This document shows positions 12,021 to 25,110 of a DNA stretch of 64,000 nucleotides, piece by piece; position 1 is the stretch's first letter, and every line of letters starts with the position of its first letter. Source of the DNA: Hyalella azteca (Eukaryota > Arthropoda > Malacostraca > Amphipoda > Hyalellidae); the NCBI RefSeq assembly GCF_000764305.2, contig NW_025944679.1:62001-126000 (forward strand). The letters are read 5' to 3'. The notes beneath the pieces were generated by a model, which searched no databases, had not been told where the DNA came from, and was given only the letters and a program-made list of their open reading frames with translations. The position numbers were made by a program, and so were the translations under genes.

Positions 12021-15000
12021 CTCTCGTCTGTAGTTTGAGGTGCGTCAACGCGTATATATATGCAACTGATCAGTAGCGTCAACGGCAACATTATAAATGT
12101 TGATCTGCCATCTGAGACGCGCACTATTGCCATTATTCAGTTTAAATCGGTCATTTGAGATCACTCAACATTTCATGGATCTGTGGTGCTTCAACTATAT
12201 GTGAACCGTTTTACATGACTTAATTGAGTCTACCTTTCACACCGACAAAACTTTTCCTCAATCATATTGTTTGTTTAACATGCATTCAGCTGACTATCCG
12301 CACTAGAACCAATACTACAGAGCCAGCATGTCAGCTGTATATTCGAGGGGCGATGTAGCTACACCTGTGTGTATTTTCATATCAATTTACGACTGTGTCA
12401 AGTTCAAAGCACCCTGGCTGGTGGCAACAAGTCTTCTGCTGAGTCACTTTTCCCTTGAGAAATGACTGTACAGTGTACAGTATAGAGAGGACTGGACTGG
12501 TGCCAACAGTTAGGCTGCCGAATAAATACTTTTGCGCCTATTGCATCAGTCACTACATGGTTGCTACATGCAGACTACCACTGCAATAGAAATCAGAAGC
12601 ATTTTATTGTCGGTAGAATTATTATTCGAGTTTTCTAATTCGATACTGGAAATATTTTCCATGAGTATAAAACAAGAATGATGCCATCATCGTACCCCTT
12701 TATCACAACTCAATTTACCATCTCATTTTGCATATTAGTTTTGTAGTTGTGTTTAGTTGGATGACAACATAAAATTATTGGAAAATTGAACCAGGCGGAC
12801 TCAATTGAATTCCCAAACCCCCGTTTTTTGTGCCTTTCGTTTGATGCGACACAGAAGTCCCACCATTTAACCTCCTCCCGAGGACAAGTCATTTTTTTAT
12901 TTTGTCGAGTACCTTTTAGAAAATTGCCATATATTCAGGTATCTTTTAAAAAAGAATTATTCTCCAGTATCCGATAGTTCTCGTGTTGATGGTCAAATTC
13001 AGCTTAGAATTTCTACAACATTTCCATTTCATTTTTCAGCGGAAATGAGACGCTTCTAGTTTCACGTGGAACAATCCAGAAGTAAATATACGGTCGACGG
13101 AATTATCAGATTAAAATTTATAACGTTCTAATTATTCCAAAGTAAACAAGTTTAATATCAGTATGTAAATATTTATAGATTGTGTTGGTACAATTTATTA
13201 TTAGTTAATATTTTATGTGGTTACTATATGATACAGAAAGATCTCGTGTTTCTCTCGAGCTATTAAGCCTATTTCTTAAGGGTACTAAAATGAACCCTTG
13301 CGTTGAGAAAGCTTGATCTATTAAATAAATTTTCAATTAAAAACTTTCTAGACATTTTATTCAGTGTTCGAAAACAGTGCATGGTAGTGTTTACTTTCCT
13401 TGGTAACAAAAAATCTCTATTTGCCCGTTGTTTTTCTAGCATGTCTTTCGATTTATTTTCTTTGCACTTCGTACAGGCTAGCTTGTATCAACAACACATC
13501 TATTCTTTTGAAGCAAAGGAGTTGCTGATCATCAAGTTTGTTGTGTTTCGTGGATGAAATAGTGTTAATTTTCAACACTGTTTGATCGATACCCCTCTTA
13601 ATTTCGTTGTTGATACATACATACCGTAACCCACGAAGAGTTTTTCACGCTAGTTGCTCGCTCATTGAACAATTTATCTACATTCAGCGTGGTTCTCGGG
13701 ACTTTCCTGCTTTAAAAACTCAGTAAAGAAAGAACTAGTGAAGATATCATTACAATATAAATTTCATTGAAAAAGACATTACCTGAATTTTTCTACTACT
13801 TAGTTTTAAAGATCACTTCGGGCAAATGACAGCCCCTATTTTCAATATATACATTCAGTTAGTCAATTTTTTAAGTTATGTTCAAATCGTTGAAGCATAT
13901 CGACGAGTATGTTGGCGATGGCTTGGCGTTTGTTCTTCAAATGAGCTAGGGTCCTTGGACAGTCATTATAAACAATTGATTTATGATAGCCCCATAAAAA
14001 ATTTCTCAGATCCAAGTTTGGCATTGGACCGGCCAAAAAGGTAACCTCTCAAAGAGAGGAGGCGCTCTGCAAAATGTTGTATCAGACGGAGACAACTTTG
14101 CAAAACGGCCATTAGAAAAGTACGCCTCGACAGCAAACGCACGCTGCTCACTTGTCTAATGCATAGTGGCAACTGACTAGGCGGGAGACAAAACTTGATG
14201 ACGTTGCCTTTAATATGAAATGCTTCCCGCCCTTTTCCTACAACATCTGGCTGCTTGGCACGAAATTCGAAACAGAAAATTTACGTGAATCACCTGGTAT
14301 ACTTTCAGTGAAATTGGAAGTTCAAAAAATATATACGTGCAGGTCTGTAATCGCGAGCCCTAGAGCGAATACCATCTATATTGCAGACATAAGGAATGAA
14401 GCTTTGGAACATTTTTTGTGCTCCACGTCTAGGAAATGACTGCCGCATGCAGAGGGGCACGATCTGCTATAATCCTATAACCCTATGTATACTAGCGATA
14501 ACTAGATATACCTTAGTTTTCATGTCCTAGCAGCATTGACTGCGGTTGATGTGTCCGTATCTCGTATCTTTGAACTGGCTTCCTAAGGTGAATACGGTTT
14601 GTGGTATTTCGATTGAAACCTCGCGTACAATACTGGTGGTGCAAGTTTATTTCCTTCACCTCCGCACCTCTTGAAGTTTGTCGAAATAAAAAAACTTGCA
14701 CTCTAAATTGCGTCCAAAATCTTCCGAAGTGCTTTCATTTCATAAAATCACCCACTGCTTTCAGTTGAAGACTCGTCTATTTTGAAGAGAACAATGGGTT
14801 TGGACTTCGACTTACAAACCTCGACGTCTCCTCTTAACAAAAAATCTCGTAATTTACAACAAATTTTCATATGAGCTCGCACTTTGATACGATGTGATTC
14901 GGTGTTAGCACGGGGATGTACAGCAGCTCGTTCCTGTTTGCTCAAGTGACTTGAGCTGTCATCTCTTGCTATTTTTCTCATCTACACTCGAGACTCTTTC

Positions 15001-16514
15001 AAACTTCAGTTATGTTTTTCCAACCTTGGCGTTGCCACAACTTCCGGAAGCCTTAAAGAACGATTAAATTCTTCGATTGCAAGAAAGTATTTTTCATCCG
15101 TATTATAAATTTTATGAATCTTTCCTCAAACGAAAGGCAAATTTGTTTGAGAAAACGAATCCTGTTGGTCGCAGACGTTCAACAAACTTCTTGTGCAATC
15201 ACTTAACACGAGCAGCCAAAAAAATATGAAGTGGCCAAGCTTTTTTTCTGTCATTTCTTGGTGGTTGCAAAATATTGACGGAATTGCTTTGAGTTGAGCC
15301 TAATGAATATCAACAATACAATGTGGTAGATAAAGAAATTTTAGTGGAATTATATTGTACCTCATTCATAACATCACCCAATCCACGTGAGATACCGGCT
15401 AACGAATAGATGAAAACATACTTTAGTGGCAGAGTGGCTCCCCGCCATTTACTTCATCCGAAATTCGGAGCGCACGTTTGCTGATTATAAACAGTAAATA
15501 CTGCACCCGCTAGCAAATAAATTCTGTAAGTTTGAGTTGGTGTTGTGAGTTTGTGGATTGATTGTGTACGTCCCTGGTGACCAGTTTGTTTGCTCAAACG
15601 CATCGGGAATACCGCCGTGACCCTTACCATTTAAACTCCTCAGCCACACCAGAAGCCGATGTGTTGCACTTATGCTCCCCTCAAAAAGGCCCACAAGGTC
15701 ACCCAGCTGTTGGCAGGAAGCGGTCAGTCTCTTACCGTAAAGCTTGCTACGTACAAGCTCCGCTTGTTTGCATCACTGTTGTTCTTCAGAGGAGGGCTCT
15801 GCTGTCCTCCAGAGTTACTTAACCTTTAGTTTTTGCCCGCGTTGTGCGCTCAAGGGATTTGGCGACGGCCTACCACGGCGTAAGAACGTCTTGCCCTTAA
15901 TGTTACCCTATAATGCCCTGCAATTAACTGATGTTTTATTTAAAATTATACCAATTGCCATAGATCTACTGATGCAACTGTTACTGGCGTATGGATAGTA
16001 CCTTTTCTGTTGATACAAGCGTTATTGAGGCACTATTGCGCTTTCTTTGGTGCTGGTCTTTGATGCTAAAGTTTGCTGATTCACTAATTGAAGTTCCTAA
16101 GATTGTTTCAGCCTTCTGACGAAAGGGGTTCTTTGAAGGGGTTTTTATCTCTTGCATGAATTTTCATCAGGTTCATACCTTACATACCCCAATGAGATGA
16201 ATGAGTGTTAACAACTATCGAACCTGCCAACCATACCGAGTTCTTTTGTCATCGCATCTAGCTATTTCGTTCAATTAACGAGTTCTGCAACGGCAGTTTC
16301 TTTAATTACCAAGGCGTATAAAGACATCAACATTATTTAAATATGAAGTCTGTCTTTACTAATTTCCACCTAATTCTTATCAGTTTTAGTGATGGATCAA
16401 GCAATATGTAAGCTAGTATAAATTGAATCTTGCTGCTGGAGATGATTAATTATTTCCCCACACTCATGTCAGTCACCTCACTCACTTTAATTAGTCACTT
16501 ATTTACTTCTGGTT
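12021..16514. other. No gene recognised
   Basis: Non-coding by inspection. Somewhat more GC-rich stretches at about 13990-14180, 14510-14980 and 15480-15830 contain short open frames (60-86 codons) without recognisable domains. An unidentified 5' exon of the ETS gene could lie here. It would have to end in phase 1. Confidence 0.4.
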
Positions 16515-16800
16515 CACCACTTCTGGTACAACTTATAATACGTTTATTATATTCTCAGCCTTCTGATATTAGACACATCCCTTGCTAATTCCGCCCTTGA
16601 TTACCAGTTCTGGACAACTTAAGAACATATTTATTATATCCTCACCCTCAAGTTCTAAGACCCCTGACTCACTTATTCACTTGTCAGTTTTGGACAACTT
16701 GAGAACATATTTATTATATCCTCACCCTCAAGATGTAAGACCCCTGACTCACTTGCAAAACCCCTGACTCACTGATTCACTTGTGGTTCACCAGTTTCAG
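16515..16800. repeat. About 80-bp tandem repeat abutting a splice acceptor
   Basis: Three diverged units of about 80 bp, each containing ACATATTTATTATATCCTCA and the CCTGACTCACTT word. The array runs directly into the acceptor of the first visible ETS-gene exon (CACCAGTTTCAG, exon from 16801). The unit boundaries carry acceptor-like words (ATTACCAG at 16607, TTGTCAG at 16687), so decoy acceptors are duplicated along the array. Confidence 0.8.
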
Positions 16801-19800
16801 ACCCTGGTGGTGGTGGAGGAGGAGGAGTGTCAGAGGAGCGCCAAAGCTCCCCACCAGAAGACACCGACGCGTACGGCGACCCTCACTCGCCCGCAAAGAA
16901 AGGTGAGACTCGCTTCCCAGCGATGGCTTCACATTGTGAAGGAATTTTCGGTGAACTCTTTTCTAATATGTATTAGTAATTAAGAGGCTTGTGTTAACCT
17001 TTGTCTACTGAAGGTTAGTATGTTTACAAAGAGTTTCTATACGAATAATATTGTATCCGGGAGAATCTGATCGGATTCCGTACAATCTTTTTGCGATGAT
17101 GACGAGAGCTATGGAGGTTAAAAACTCTAACGTAATTTTTGTGTAATTATTGCTATGGATTCCGTTGGTATTTATTCATTAGAATTAAATGTTTGTAAGT
17201 AATGATAATGGCCACTACTGTGCAGCTAGTGAAATTGCATGAAATTGAAACGGTACTTGAAATTCTCGGAAAACACAACTTTCTCGTCCACAGCGAACGG
17301 ATTAATATCTTCAGTAAATAATATGTATGAAAACATGTCAAGTTCACAACACCATGACTACATTTGACGTGTAAGACTCAACGTATTTCAGTCGGCGGGA
17401 TCCGTCTTTCCCACCCTTAAAGCGGTTCAGTTGGCACACAGGATGAAGTCATTGCTGTAGCAATAGCGTCAATCTTGCAGTAATTGCAACATCCTGCTTT
17501 GCTGCGATTGCCGAGGGAAAGATCGCCGCTGCACTGTCGCCAGAAGTCGTCTCTTCTGCGGACGAAAACAACACCGGACTGTTTGCGAGCACTGCACAAA
17601 AAGCAAGAGTGTTATTTGATTATTATGCCGGTTGAATTTGCTATTTAATTGATATTAATTTATTTACAAACGAATTATTATTCGAAAACTTTGTTTTTTA
17701 CCAGTACTGATAGTTGTGTCCACTAAGCGAATAGTCAAAGAAATGTTGTCTTCGGTATTATGAGACTTCTGCTTAATAGACCATATATTCTTCGTTAGAT
17801 TCATTCTATAAAAGAGTGATGTTCTTTCAAATGCCATGAAATTGTCTGCCATATAAATTCCAATTGTATTCTTCCTTGGACCATCGCTGGAACAGTAATT
17901 AAAAAAAAAAATAATTTAAAAAATTGTATGCGTATGGAGTGCTACCTCTTTATTGCATCTCGCAATTCCCGTTAACCTCAAGATCAGAAATCTCGGCGAG
18001 AGTAACTAATGTGTTTATTTTATTGTGAAGTAACTAATCTGTTTCCATTGACCTCATACGGTTCACCAAGATCCATTTGCATGTGGATTCCGTATAGAAC
18101 TCAAATCTTAAATTGTAATATTCAATGCGAGAATAAATATATTTTCGTGATTGCTGTTTGCGCTAGTATCGACGTTTATAGCTTGGCCTCTCTAGCTGAT
18201 ATGAGCTGATCTAATTTGTGTGGCCGATAGTGAAGAGTTGCAACTGATAAAACGTCCATCGTCAGGTGAGAGCTACCGAGACTCTTAGTCATGGATTCGT
18301 TGTGTCGGGGTGAGTGTTGGTCATGGTCTCACGGAGACATCCGGTTTCATCTTCAAATATTAGCGTTTCTTCTAAAATTGTTAGAAGAAACGCTAATATC
18401 TTTAATATCTAATATTAGTCTTCTCGGAACATATTATTGTTCCGAAATTTACGCGCAGCCGGTCGGTCCAGAATGTCGTCGTGTCAACATGTCATGTTAT
18501 TGTTAACGCTGTACTGTCTCTTGCAAGGGGCACAATTTAAAAGTATGATTTCACCTCAAAATTTCATGTGTCGTCCATTAATTTTTTTCGGTGAATGGAG
18601 AGGATTAATTAAATTTGCACAGGTAGCCTCAAGCTACGCAGTACGCTCTAAATGTTCGATGATAGTGGAATGTTGAGCTACAAAAAAGTATGTTCACAAT
18701 CGCCCTGTAGATATATGCTAATTTACTATGAAATGTCTCACAATCGCCAAAATTTTTAGACCCTGCGGAAAATTCTTGAGCTGGCCTCCATGCCTTACTT
18801 TTATAATTAGAATTAAAAGTTCACGGTCTGCCGTGGCTGAACTTGTAAATGGAAATCCATGTGAACGTCCCCATGAAGCCATTTTGTGTATATACCCAAT
18901 ATGAGCCTAGGGTAAATGTGATAAGCTTAGTCCTAGTGATGTTTTGTTTACGCATTTCCTTGGCTAATCAAATTTGTATCAATTTTACGTCACGTGCATA
19001 TTTTTCTTCTGATAAGGAAATGGTTTTTTATGACGTCACCGGCAAATATTTGTAAGGCCGATAAAGGAATTAATTTTGACGGTCATGGGTAATCATTTCA
19101 TCAGTTGATAAGAAATTGATTCTCTCTTTCTCTCTGTAATGAAAAAGCTTAAAAAAAAGAATATTCATAGAATGCTGCGCATTAATAAAAACTATTGCAA
19201 TAAACGAAAGTGTAGTGCATACTATATACGAATTTTTTCATTCATCGACATTTTTTTATCAACATTTTTTTGGACGAAAATTTTATAATAGTACGATAAT
19301 ACGATTTATACCAACATACTAATAATAACATCACATCGTTAATGTTGCAGGCGATGCCATGATCAGCAACATCACGCTGTGGCAGTTCTTGCTGGAGCTG
19401 TTGAACAGCGGTCAACATCAACATCTGATCATGTGGACCGGCATCGAGGGAGAGTTCAAGCTCATCAACGCTGAGGAGGTCGCCAAGCTCTGGGGGCTCA
19501 GAAAGAACAAGAACAACATGAACTACGATAAACTTTCTAGGGCCCTCAGATATTATTACGACAAAAATATCATCAAGAAAGTTCTTGGACAAAAGTTTGT
19601 CTACAGGTAAGATCTTGGGTGTAAAGGGAGATACTAATACGTTATATACTAACGGGTTATTTGTTTTCTAGATTTTAGTTATTTAATCTTTTGCGTTGCA
19701 TGAATGATCCTGTATAATTTTGACTTAATGTTCGACTAAATGCTTATGTTATGCATAATAACGAATTGGAATCCAACTACGAAGTTTGACCGCCTCTGGT

Positions 19801-22800
19801 AGGTACTCAGTCAGCCGATGTTCATTAATATGGAGTCAGGACAGGTTACTCTTTCTTCGCAATAAATGCTTGTAGTGGCACGAATATTTAATTTTTCTGA
19901 ATTACTGTTTTACTAAACTGAAAACCCACCATATTGTTCTTCATTATATGCTGATTCATGTATGCATTATTACTGTGCACTGCTTCATTCATCTGAGCAT
20001 TAGAGGCATTTCCTGTTACCCGCCTCCCGGAAACGCTTCAAGATTGCAATGCACTTTGTAGCTCGCATGAAAAAGCCGCATATCACTTCTTGTCTTGCGG
20101 CCTGTCATGCCGATCTTTCTTCTCAAGTGCCATCTATAGCCATGTGCTGATATTACCGCATCGGATACCAATAAAGGCTTCAACCCTTCACACTGCAGTC
20201 GTTCTTCATTTGCTTATAGCTGTTAAATTATATATTATTTTAGTTGTTTCGCCGCTTTTTTTCTCAATAGCTCCCCAATCTATATCGATTTCTCGCCAAA
20301 TTGTTTTTTTTTAAGTCTAAGCTAACTGGACCAAATGGGTATCGAATGTTTTTTTTCGATGTGGTATTGTAAACACGTTATTTGTAATCTAACGTCTGTG
20401 TGAAACTAATCATACGGCTGTCTAACTTCATATTCTTTGTTATAAATGATTGTTTATTATTGAAATGATTGTTTATTGCGTATACAAATTATGCTCATAT
20501 CCAGGAATTCAATATCGAGAACTTTAAACTTGAACAATCAAGGCATATGTCAACAATTTTTTAGGAGACTCTTAAGTGAATTGGCGTTGCCTAAATAACA
20601 CCAATGAGCGGACGATCTCCTTAATCTACGTAACCTTATTTAAATTCAAAATTATCCTTATCGAATGTTCATAGTATGTGCCTTTAAAGTGCGCTTTACT
20701 TATCGTAATCATTTCATCTCGAAATAATAAATGTACGGAATAGGTCTACTTCAGGTCGAGTCTTTGTCATACAAAGTGATATGGAATGTTTGTTGTATTC
20801 GAAGGAGCGAAAAAGTCGTTAGTGTTAAGGAAATGTTGCTTCCTCTCATTTATTTTTTCTTCGTCATCACCTTAACCTGATTTGCATCTTATCTGTTGTT
20901 CGCATGATTTTTTTTCCATTTTCTGTCCGACGAGTGTCAACTATTTCTATTTTCGTTATACATTCATCCGGGCTCACCTCACAGGCCTTTATTCTTCATT
21001 AGTCTCGCATAAGAAATTTTCTACGATTTAAATCCTCTCGTACTGCGTCATTTTTTAGGGGTCAAACTCCAGGCTATTTTAACATGCACTTGAGACTGGT
21101 GTGAACGTCGTCTTTTCTCTCATCGCTTGTGTAGAACTGCAGGTGGAAATACTTCCATGCACTGCGTCGAACCATCCCGCAGGTGTAGCTCGCTGATGCC
21201 ACTGATAATTCTCACTGCCTTGCTGTGAAAAATATTCTCACTCCCGTACCGTCATTGGCAACGTTAAAAACCGATAAACTTTATAATGAATACGTAGGTA
21301 TCAAAACCACTTATAAATTGGATATTTAATGAAACTAAGTTTAAATTTCAAATCCTATTTATCTTTATTTAAACCATAGTTGAATGGTTCAAGTTTATGC
21401 TTACCAGAACGAAGAAGTTTTCGTTAAATGCACAGTTTAGATCTAATACGATTGATTAGTCATGGTTATTATAAGAAGAGATATTGATTAGTCATGGTTA
21501 TTATAAAAAGAGATATTAATTTTGAACGAATGAGAAAGAACTGATCTGCCAAGATTTTTTGGAACATCAGCTCTTTGATCATAACTGCATCATAACTTTA
21601 TGCGTCGTGTATCTATCACGAGGAGTTCTTCCGATAATTAAGCTGCAATTCACCATCCTGCTGCCTGCATTGATAAAACAAGTGCCAACACTTCAGCTTA
21701 TCTTCCGACTCTGTTCATCGTATATCAAATGGTAGGTCTAGTAAATCTTTGCTGTAGTGCAGAGCATTTTGTCATCTTTATTTGGTTCCTCTGCAGCCAG
21801 TATTTTGAATTAATTAATTATCTTGGATTTAATGCTTCAAATTTCAAAAATTATTTAAATCTTGTATTCTGAATGTTGTTCACAGATGTTATGGCAATTT
21901 CCTTTCCATTAGTTATGAGCCATAAATATCTACGCTCTATTTACATCGTTCTCATTCCGATCAGTTACATACGATCAGTTATTACGATTTTTTTGGGGTG
22001 AAGACAGATACGGGAAGGATTCATTATCTAAGGACGATGATCCTCGGCATCTTTTTACCAATCAAGAAGTACAAGCCACTTATTGGGTAGCAGCTAATAC
22101 TTGAACATGCAAGTTGCCCGCTATTTTCCTTCTAACAATTTCCTCTCCGATAAGGTCTCGAGGAAAGCGTCTGGTGATATCATCATTCGACTGATGTATC
22201 TTTCTAGTTCGTTTAATTTTGTTCAAGATTTATGCGCGATCAAGAGGCATACTGAGCTGCTGATTGTTGAGTTTTTTTAATGAGGATAATCTATCGTCCG
22301 GTTATTCATTATGTAGGCAGAGATAAATATTTATCATCTAATTAATGGAAAATTTGCATACTTCCTCCTTGAAACGACCCTAACGGCAATTTTTCTCTCG
22401 TTACAAAAACATATTGATGCGTCTACGATTTGGCTCGGTTGAAATCACTGCTTGAAGAGAAGTCTTGTGTTCTGATATTCTTCCTACGATAAAGTCAAGG
22501 GCGTGAGAGCAAGGGAATAGTTAGCAGGCTATCTGCATATTTACCTGCGCAATCTCTTGGGAGTGATAGCGTGTATTCGTATTCCTGTTGTTGTTAGCGT
22601 GTTATTATGTCACATGTTCGGTCAAAATTGCACTACTGCCAATTTTGAACGAGCAATTATTTCTAGCCCCGATTTCCACTTAATCAATACATTTAATTTA
22701 AATTTTATTTCTCAACTCGCTGCAACACCAAGAATTTGATCGGTTTTCAGTTTCGTGTCCTGAAATCAATTAAGATATTGATGTACAGCGAACACTTGTA

Positions 22801-24618
22801 TTTTATCACAATTCTTCCTATTTAATTGATTTCTAATCCTGTAACTCTACTCTCACAGATTCGTCGCATTCCCCACGGACCAAAACAAACCAGAAGGAGG
22901 GAAGCCCAGCACGACTTACCTCACTCCCTCCATCAAATTAGAGTCCCCATCACCAGGCAACAACTCTTCCCCGTACCCCAACAGTGTGCCCACTCTGGCC
23001 AGTCCATATTCACCAAGCACCTCCTCACCATCGCCCCAACCGTCGCTACTAAACCCGCCGCCTAGCATTACCCCGACGGCGCCTTCCTCAGTACCTGCGG
23101 TGGCGGCTGCAATGTCCTCAACCCACATCGAAGTTACGGCCGCGTCCCCGCAAGCTGGGGGATACTCGGCCTCATCTTCCCCTCACTACCTCACACCACC
23201 GCCACCTGCCCATCTCCACCACATGAGTACGTTGACACATTATATATATACTCACGTGCATTATTCAATCATGTTTTTATTTAGTTTCTGAATCTTGTTT
23301 TATTCGTTATTATGTCATTATTTATTTGGATTTTATCACTCGCACATCTGCAGTACTATAGTAATTTCTCTAACGAAGTAGAACACATTCAATCCACGTG
23401 TCCACGCGGTCAATCGATTTTCAAATAATAACTGCAGGTGTTTATCGAATTCAGCAATATTTGAACTAAATGATTAACTTATTTGTATGATCTCTCTTAT
23501 ATTATTTTCTGTTGATAAAATTAGTTGCAAGTAGTTATGGCGACAGTTCTACGGCTGTTTTTATTTTTTTTTAAAGAAACGCTCAATTTTCCGTTATCTA
23601 TCTTTCAGATCCTTCTCAGCTGAATGCCCATCACCTGAATTTCCAATTCTACTCAAAATGCTTGACTGCTGCTGCGTATGCGATGCAGAACTCTGTTGTT
23701 GCAGCTGCAATGCAGCAAACCCAGCATCAACAGCAAAGCTTTGGAAGTTCGTCGTCGCATGGCACGCCGAGTTTGTGGCCTTCAGAAGAAACGCCCAGAC
23801 AAGACCCTAGTGACTTGATCACATCGCAAGATACCAAGCATGAAATGGACGAATCTTCATCTGAGATGATCACAGATAAAGATAGTTACTCGCGCTCAAA
23901 TTCGCCTATCTCTGAGGATTGTTCGAATTCATCGTCCGCTCCCCTTCATTTAGTTTCAGAAGAAGCGACTAGAAGAAGGCTTGATGATGAAGAGGAAGAA
24001 AGAAGACGCAAAGCCGATGAAGAAGAAAGGAAGAAGTTTATGCAAAAAAGATCTCGGTCTCGTTCGCCTCAATCTACCATGTCTTCATCTTCTCCTGCTC
24101 ATGATTTTAAGTCCTCTCCGCCGTCTTCTCCAGAACTACAAAGACGAGCTGGGCTCTCGTCATGCCAATCATCACCGTCTACTTCATCAGGATCATCCAA
24201 GTCTCTTAATGCTACTGTGAGACACAAGTCTGGAAGTAAGCCCAAGCCATCGCCGCTCTCCATAGAAAACATTACCGCCCATTCGCCTGTCAGATCTCCA
24301 CGCTCTCCTATGCTTCTGTCTGCGTCTAGCTTGAATACACCTCTAGTGAACCTGCCATCTCCTCCATACAGCGGCATGCACACCAAGAGTCCCTTCATCC
24401 CTCTGCCTTGGGCGAGCTTATCGCCATTTGCTGCCGGGTTTTCGCCTTTTGCGACGTCACCTCGCGGTCAACATCACTTTACGTTCCCAAGTGGACCTTT
24501 TTCATATTCCTCCTTGACGGCCTCACAAGTACTATCCCCGCGGCTGTCTAATTATGTGCCCGCATTTGAGTTTCACATGTCATCGCCCTCGGAAAAATCA
24601 GTGCCAGTTTTCCAATGA
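16801..24618 (+). CDS. ELK-like: ELK/TCF-subfamily ETS-domain transcription factor (5' incomplete)
   Basis: Four exons join with matching phases: 16801-16902, 19351-19606, 22859-23226 and 23609-24618, all GT-AG. The first gives a Gly-run and acidic extension ([14 protein letters not shown]...). The second gives the ETS winged helix from [14 protein letters not shown] through the recognition helix ([20 protein letters not shown]), reading closest to vertebrate ELK1/3/4. The long C-terminal part is Ser/Pro-rich with many SP sites. It holds IKLESPSP, an exact fit to a phosphorylation-dependent SUMO motif; a Glu/Arg coiled segment; a D-box-like KPKPSPLSI; and PWASLSPF followed by FTFP. These last resemble the ELK C-box and its FxFP ERK-docking site. 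[12 protein letters not shown] at the start of the last exon is a weak candidate SRF-binding B-box. By family, the protein would be a nuclear, MAPK-responsive, SRF-partner regulator. Family ELK proteins start at the ETS domain, so the N-terminal extension is unusual. About 577 codons are visible. The 5' exon(s) were not found. Confidence 0.88.
18357..18399. repeat. Perfect 19-bp inverted repeat with 5-nt loop
   Basis: Arms 18357-18375 and 18381-18399 are exact reverse complements (ATATTAGCGTTTCTTCTAA against its complement), separated by AATTG. In the sense intron RNA this gives an uninterrupted 19-bp stem. It is too short and too perfect for a typical animal miRNA precursor. It could be a foldback remnant or a cruciform-prone site. 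Confidence 0.9.
18424..18445. repeat. Perfect 8-bp inverted repeat with 6-nt loop
   Basis: TCGGAACA, loop TATTAT, then TGTTCCGA. It lies 25 bp downstream of the 19-bp hairpin in the same intron, so the RNA would carry two stem-loops in tandem. Confidence 0.85.
19607..22858 (+). other. Intron of the ELK-like gene, with a small direct repeat
   Basis: GT-AG intron (CTACAGGTAAGA ... TCTCACAG), phase 2, after the ETS-domain exon. At 21451-21514 two copies of a 32-bp unit beginning ATTGATTAGTCATGG lie head to tail. Nothing else recognised. Confidence 0.8.
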
Positions 24619-25110
24619 CATGATGCGGCCCGCGGACTCACTAGAACTTCACCCACCGACTCGACCACTACTCTCAACACTCCTACCTTAAATACCCCCA
24701 CTTTCTTCCCATCGTCATCTGCTTCATCCAAGCGATCATTTTCTCCTCTCTTCAGAACATCCCCTACTTTGTCATCGGCATCGACATCAAAGGCGTCTGG
24801 GAGACAAACATCTCCATTGTTTACCAGCGAATCTCCCATCGTTGGTTCCTCCAAATCATCGCCATCAAGATACTCGACTTCTTCAGCGACGTTGTTGAAA
24901 TTCTCGCCGTCGCCTTGCTCATCCAAGACTGGCGCTTCCATACCAGACTTGTTAGCTATACCTGAGCTTATGGTAAACCTCAAAAGCGAGTCTCCTACTA
25001 ACTTGAAAGATTTATTGCAACAGTCAGAGGATGCCATAGAATCTGAACCAGTAGTTAAGGATGAAATTTCTTCGCGAAATAGCAACATTTCGGAATTGTC
25101 TGAGAGATAG
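24619..25110 (+). other. In-frame open extension after the ELK-like UGA stop (candidate readthrough region)
   Basis: The ETS reading frame meets TGA at 24616-24618 (CAA TGA CAT) and then stays open in the same frame for 163 codons to TAG at 25108-25110. The extension is Ser/Thr/Pro-rich with many SP pairs, like the upstream domain. It ends in a more ordered, charged stretch (NLKDLLQQSEDAIESE, then VVKDEISS). LKSE and VKDE both fit the SUMO consensus. Random sequence would rarely stay open this long. Alternatives are a base error or allele creating the TGA, or an unannotated splice over the stop. A frameshift is not needed, because the frame is identical on both sides. Confidence 0.6.

Larger units (their letters stand above)
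16903..19350 (+). other. Intron of the ELK-like gene
   Basis: GT-AG intron (GGTGAGA ... TTGCAG), phase 1, between the Gly-rich exon and the ETS-domain exon. It holds two strong hairpins at 18357-18445, described separately, and otherwise nothing recognisable. Confidence 0.8.

Noticed and set aside
24616..24618. Selenocysteine at the ELK-like UGA
   Set aside because: A transcription-factor activation domain has no known need for Sec, and I see no clear SECIS hairpin downstream. Readthrough or a sequence error is likelier.
24573..25088. 171-codon minus-strand open frame
   Set aside because: Antisense shadow of the ETS-gene 3' coding region and its readthrough extension. Serine-rich sense codons leave the antisense frame open.
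24769..25110. Separate downstream gene starting at an internal ATG-like codon
   Set aside because: It is in the same frame as the ETS coding sequence and open from directly after its stop, so an extension is a simpler reading than a new gene.
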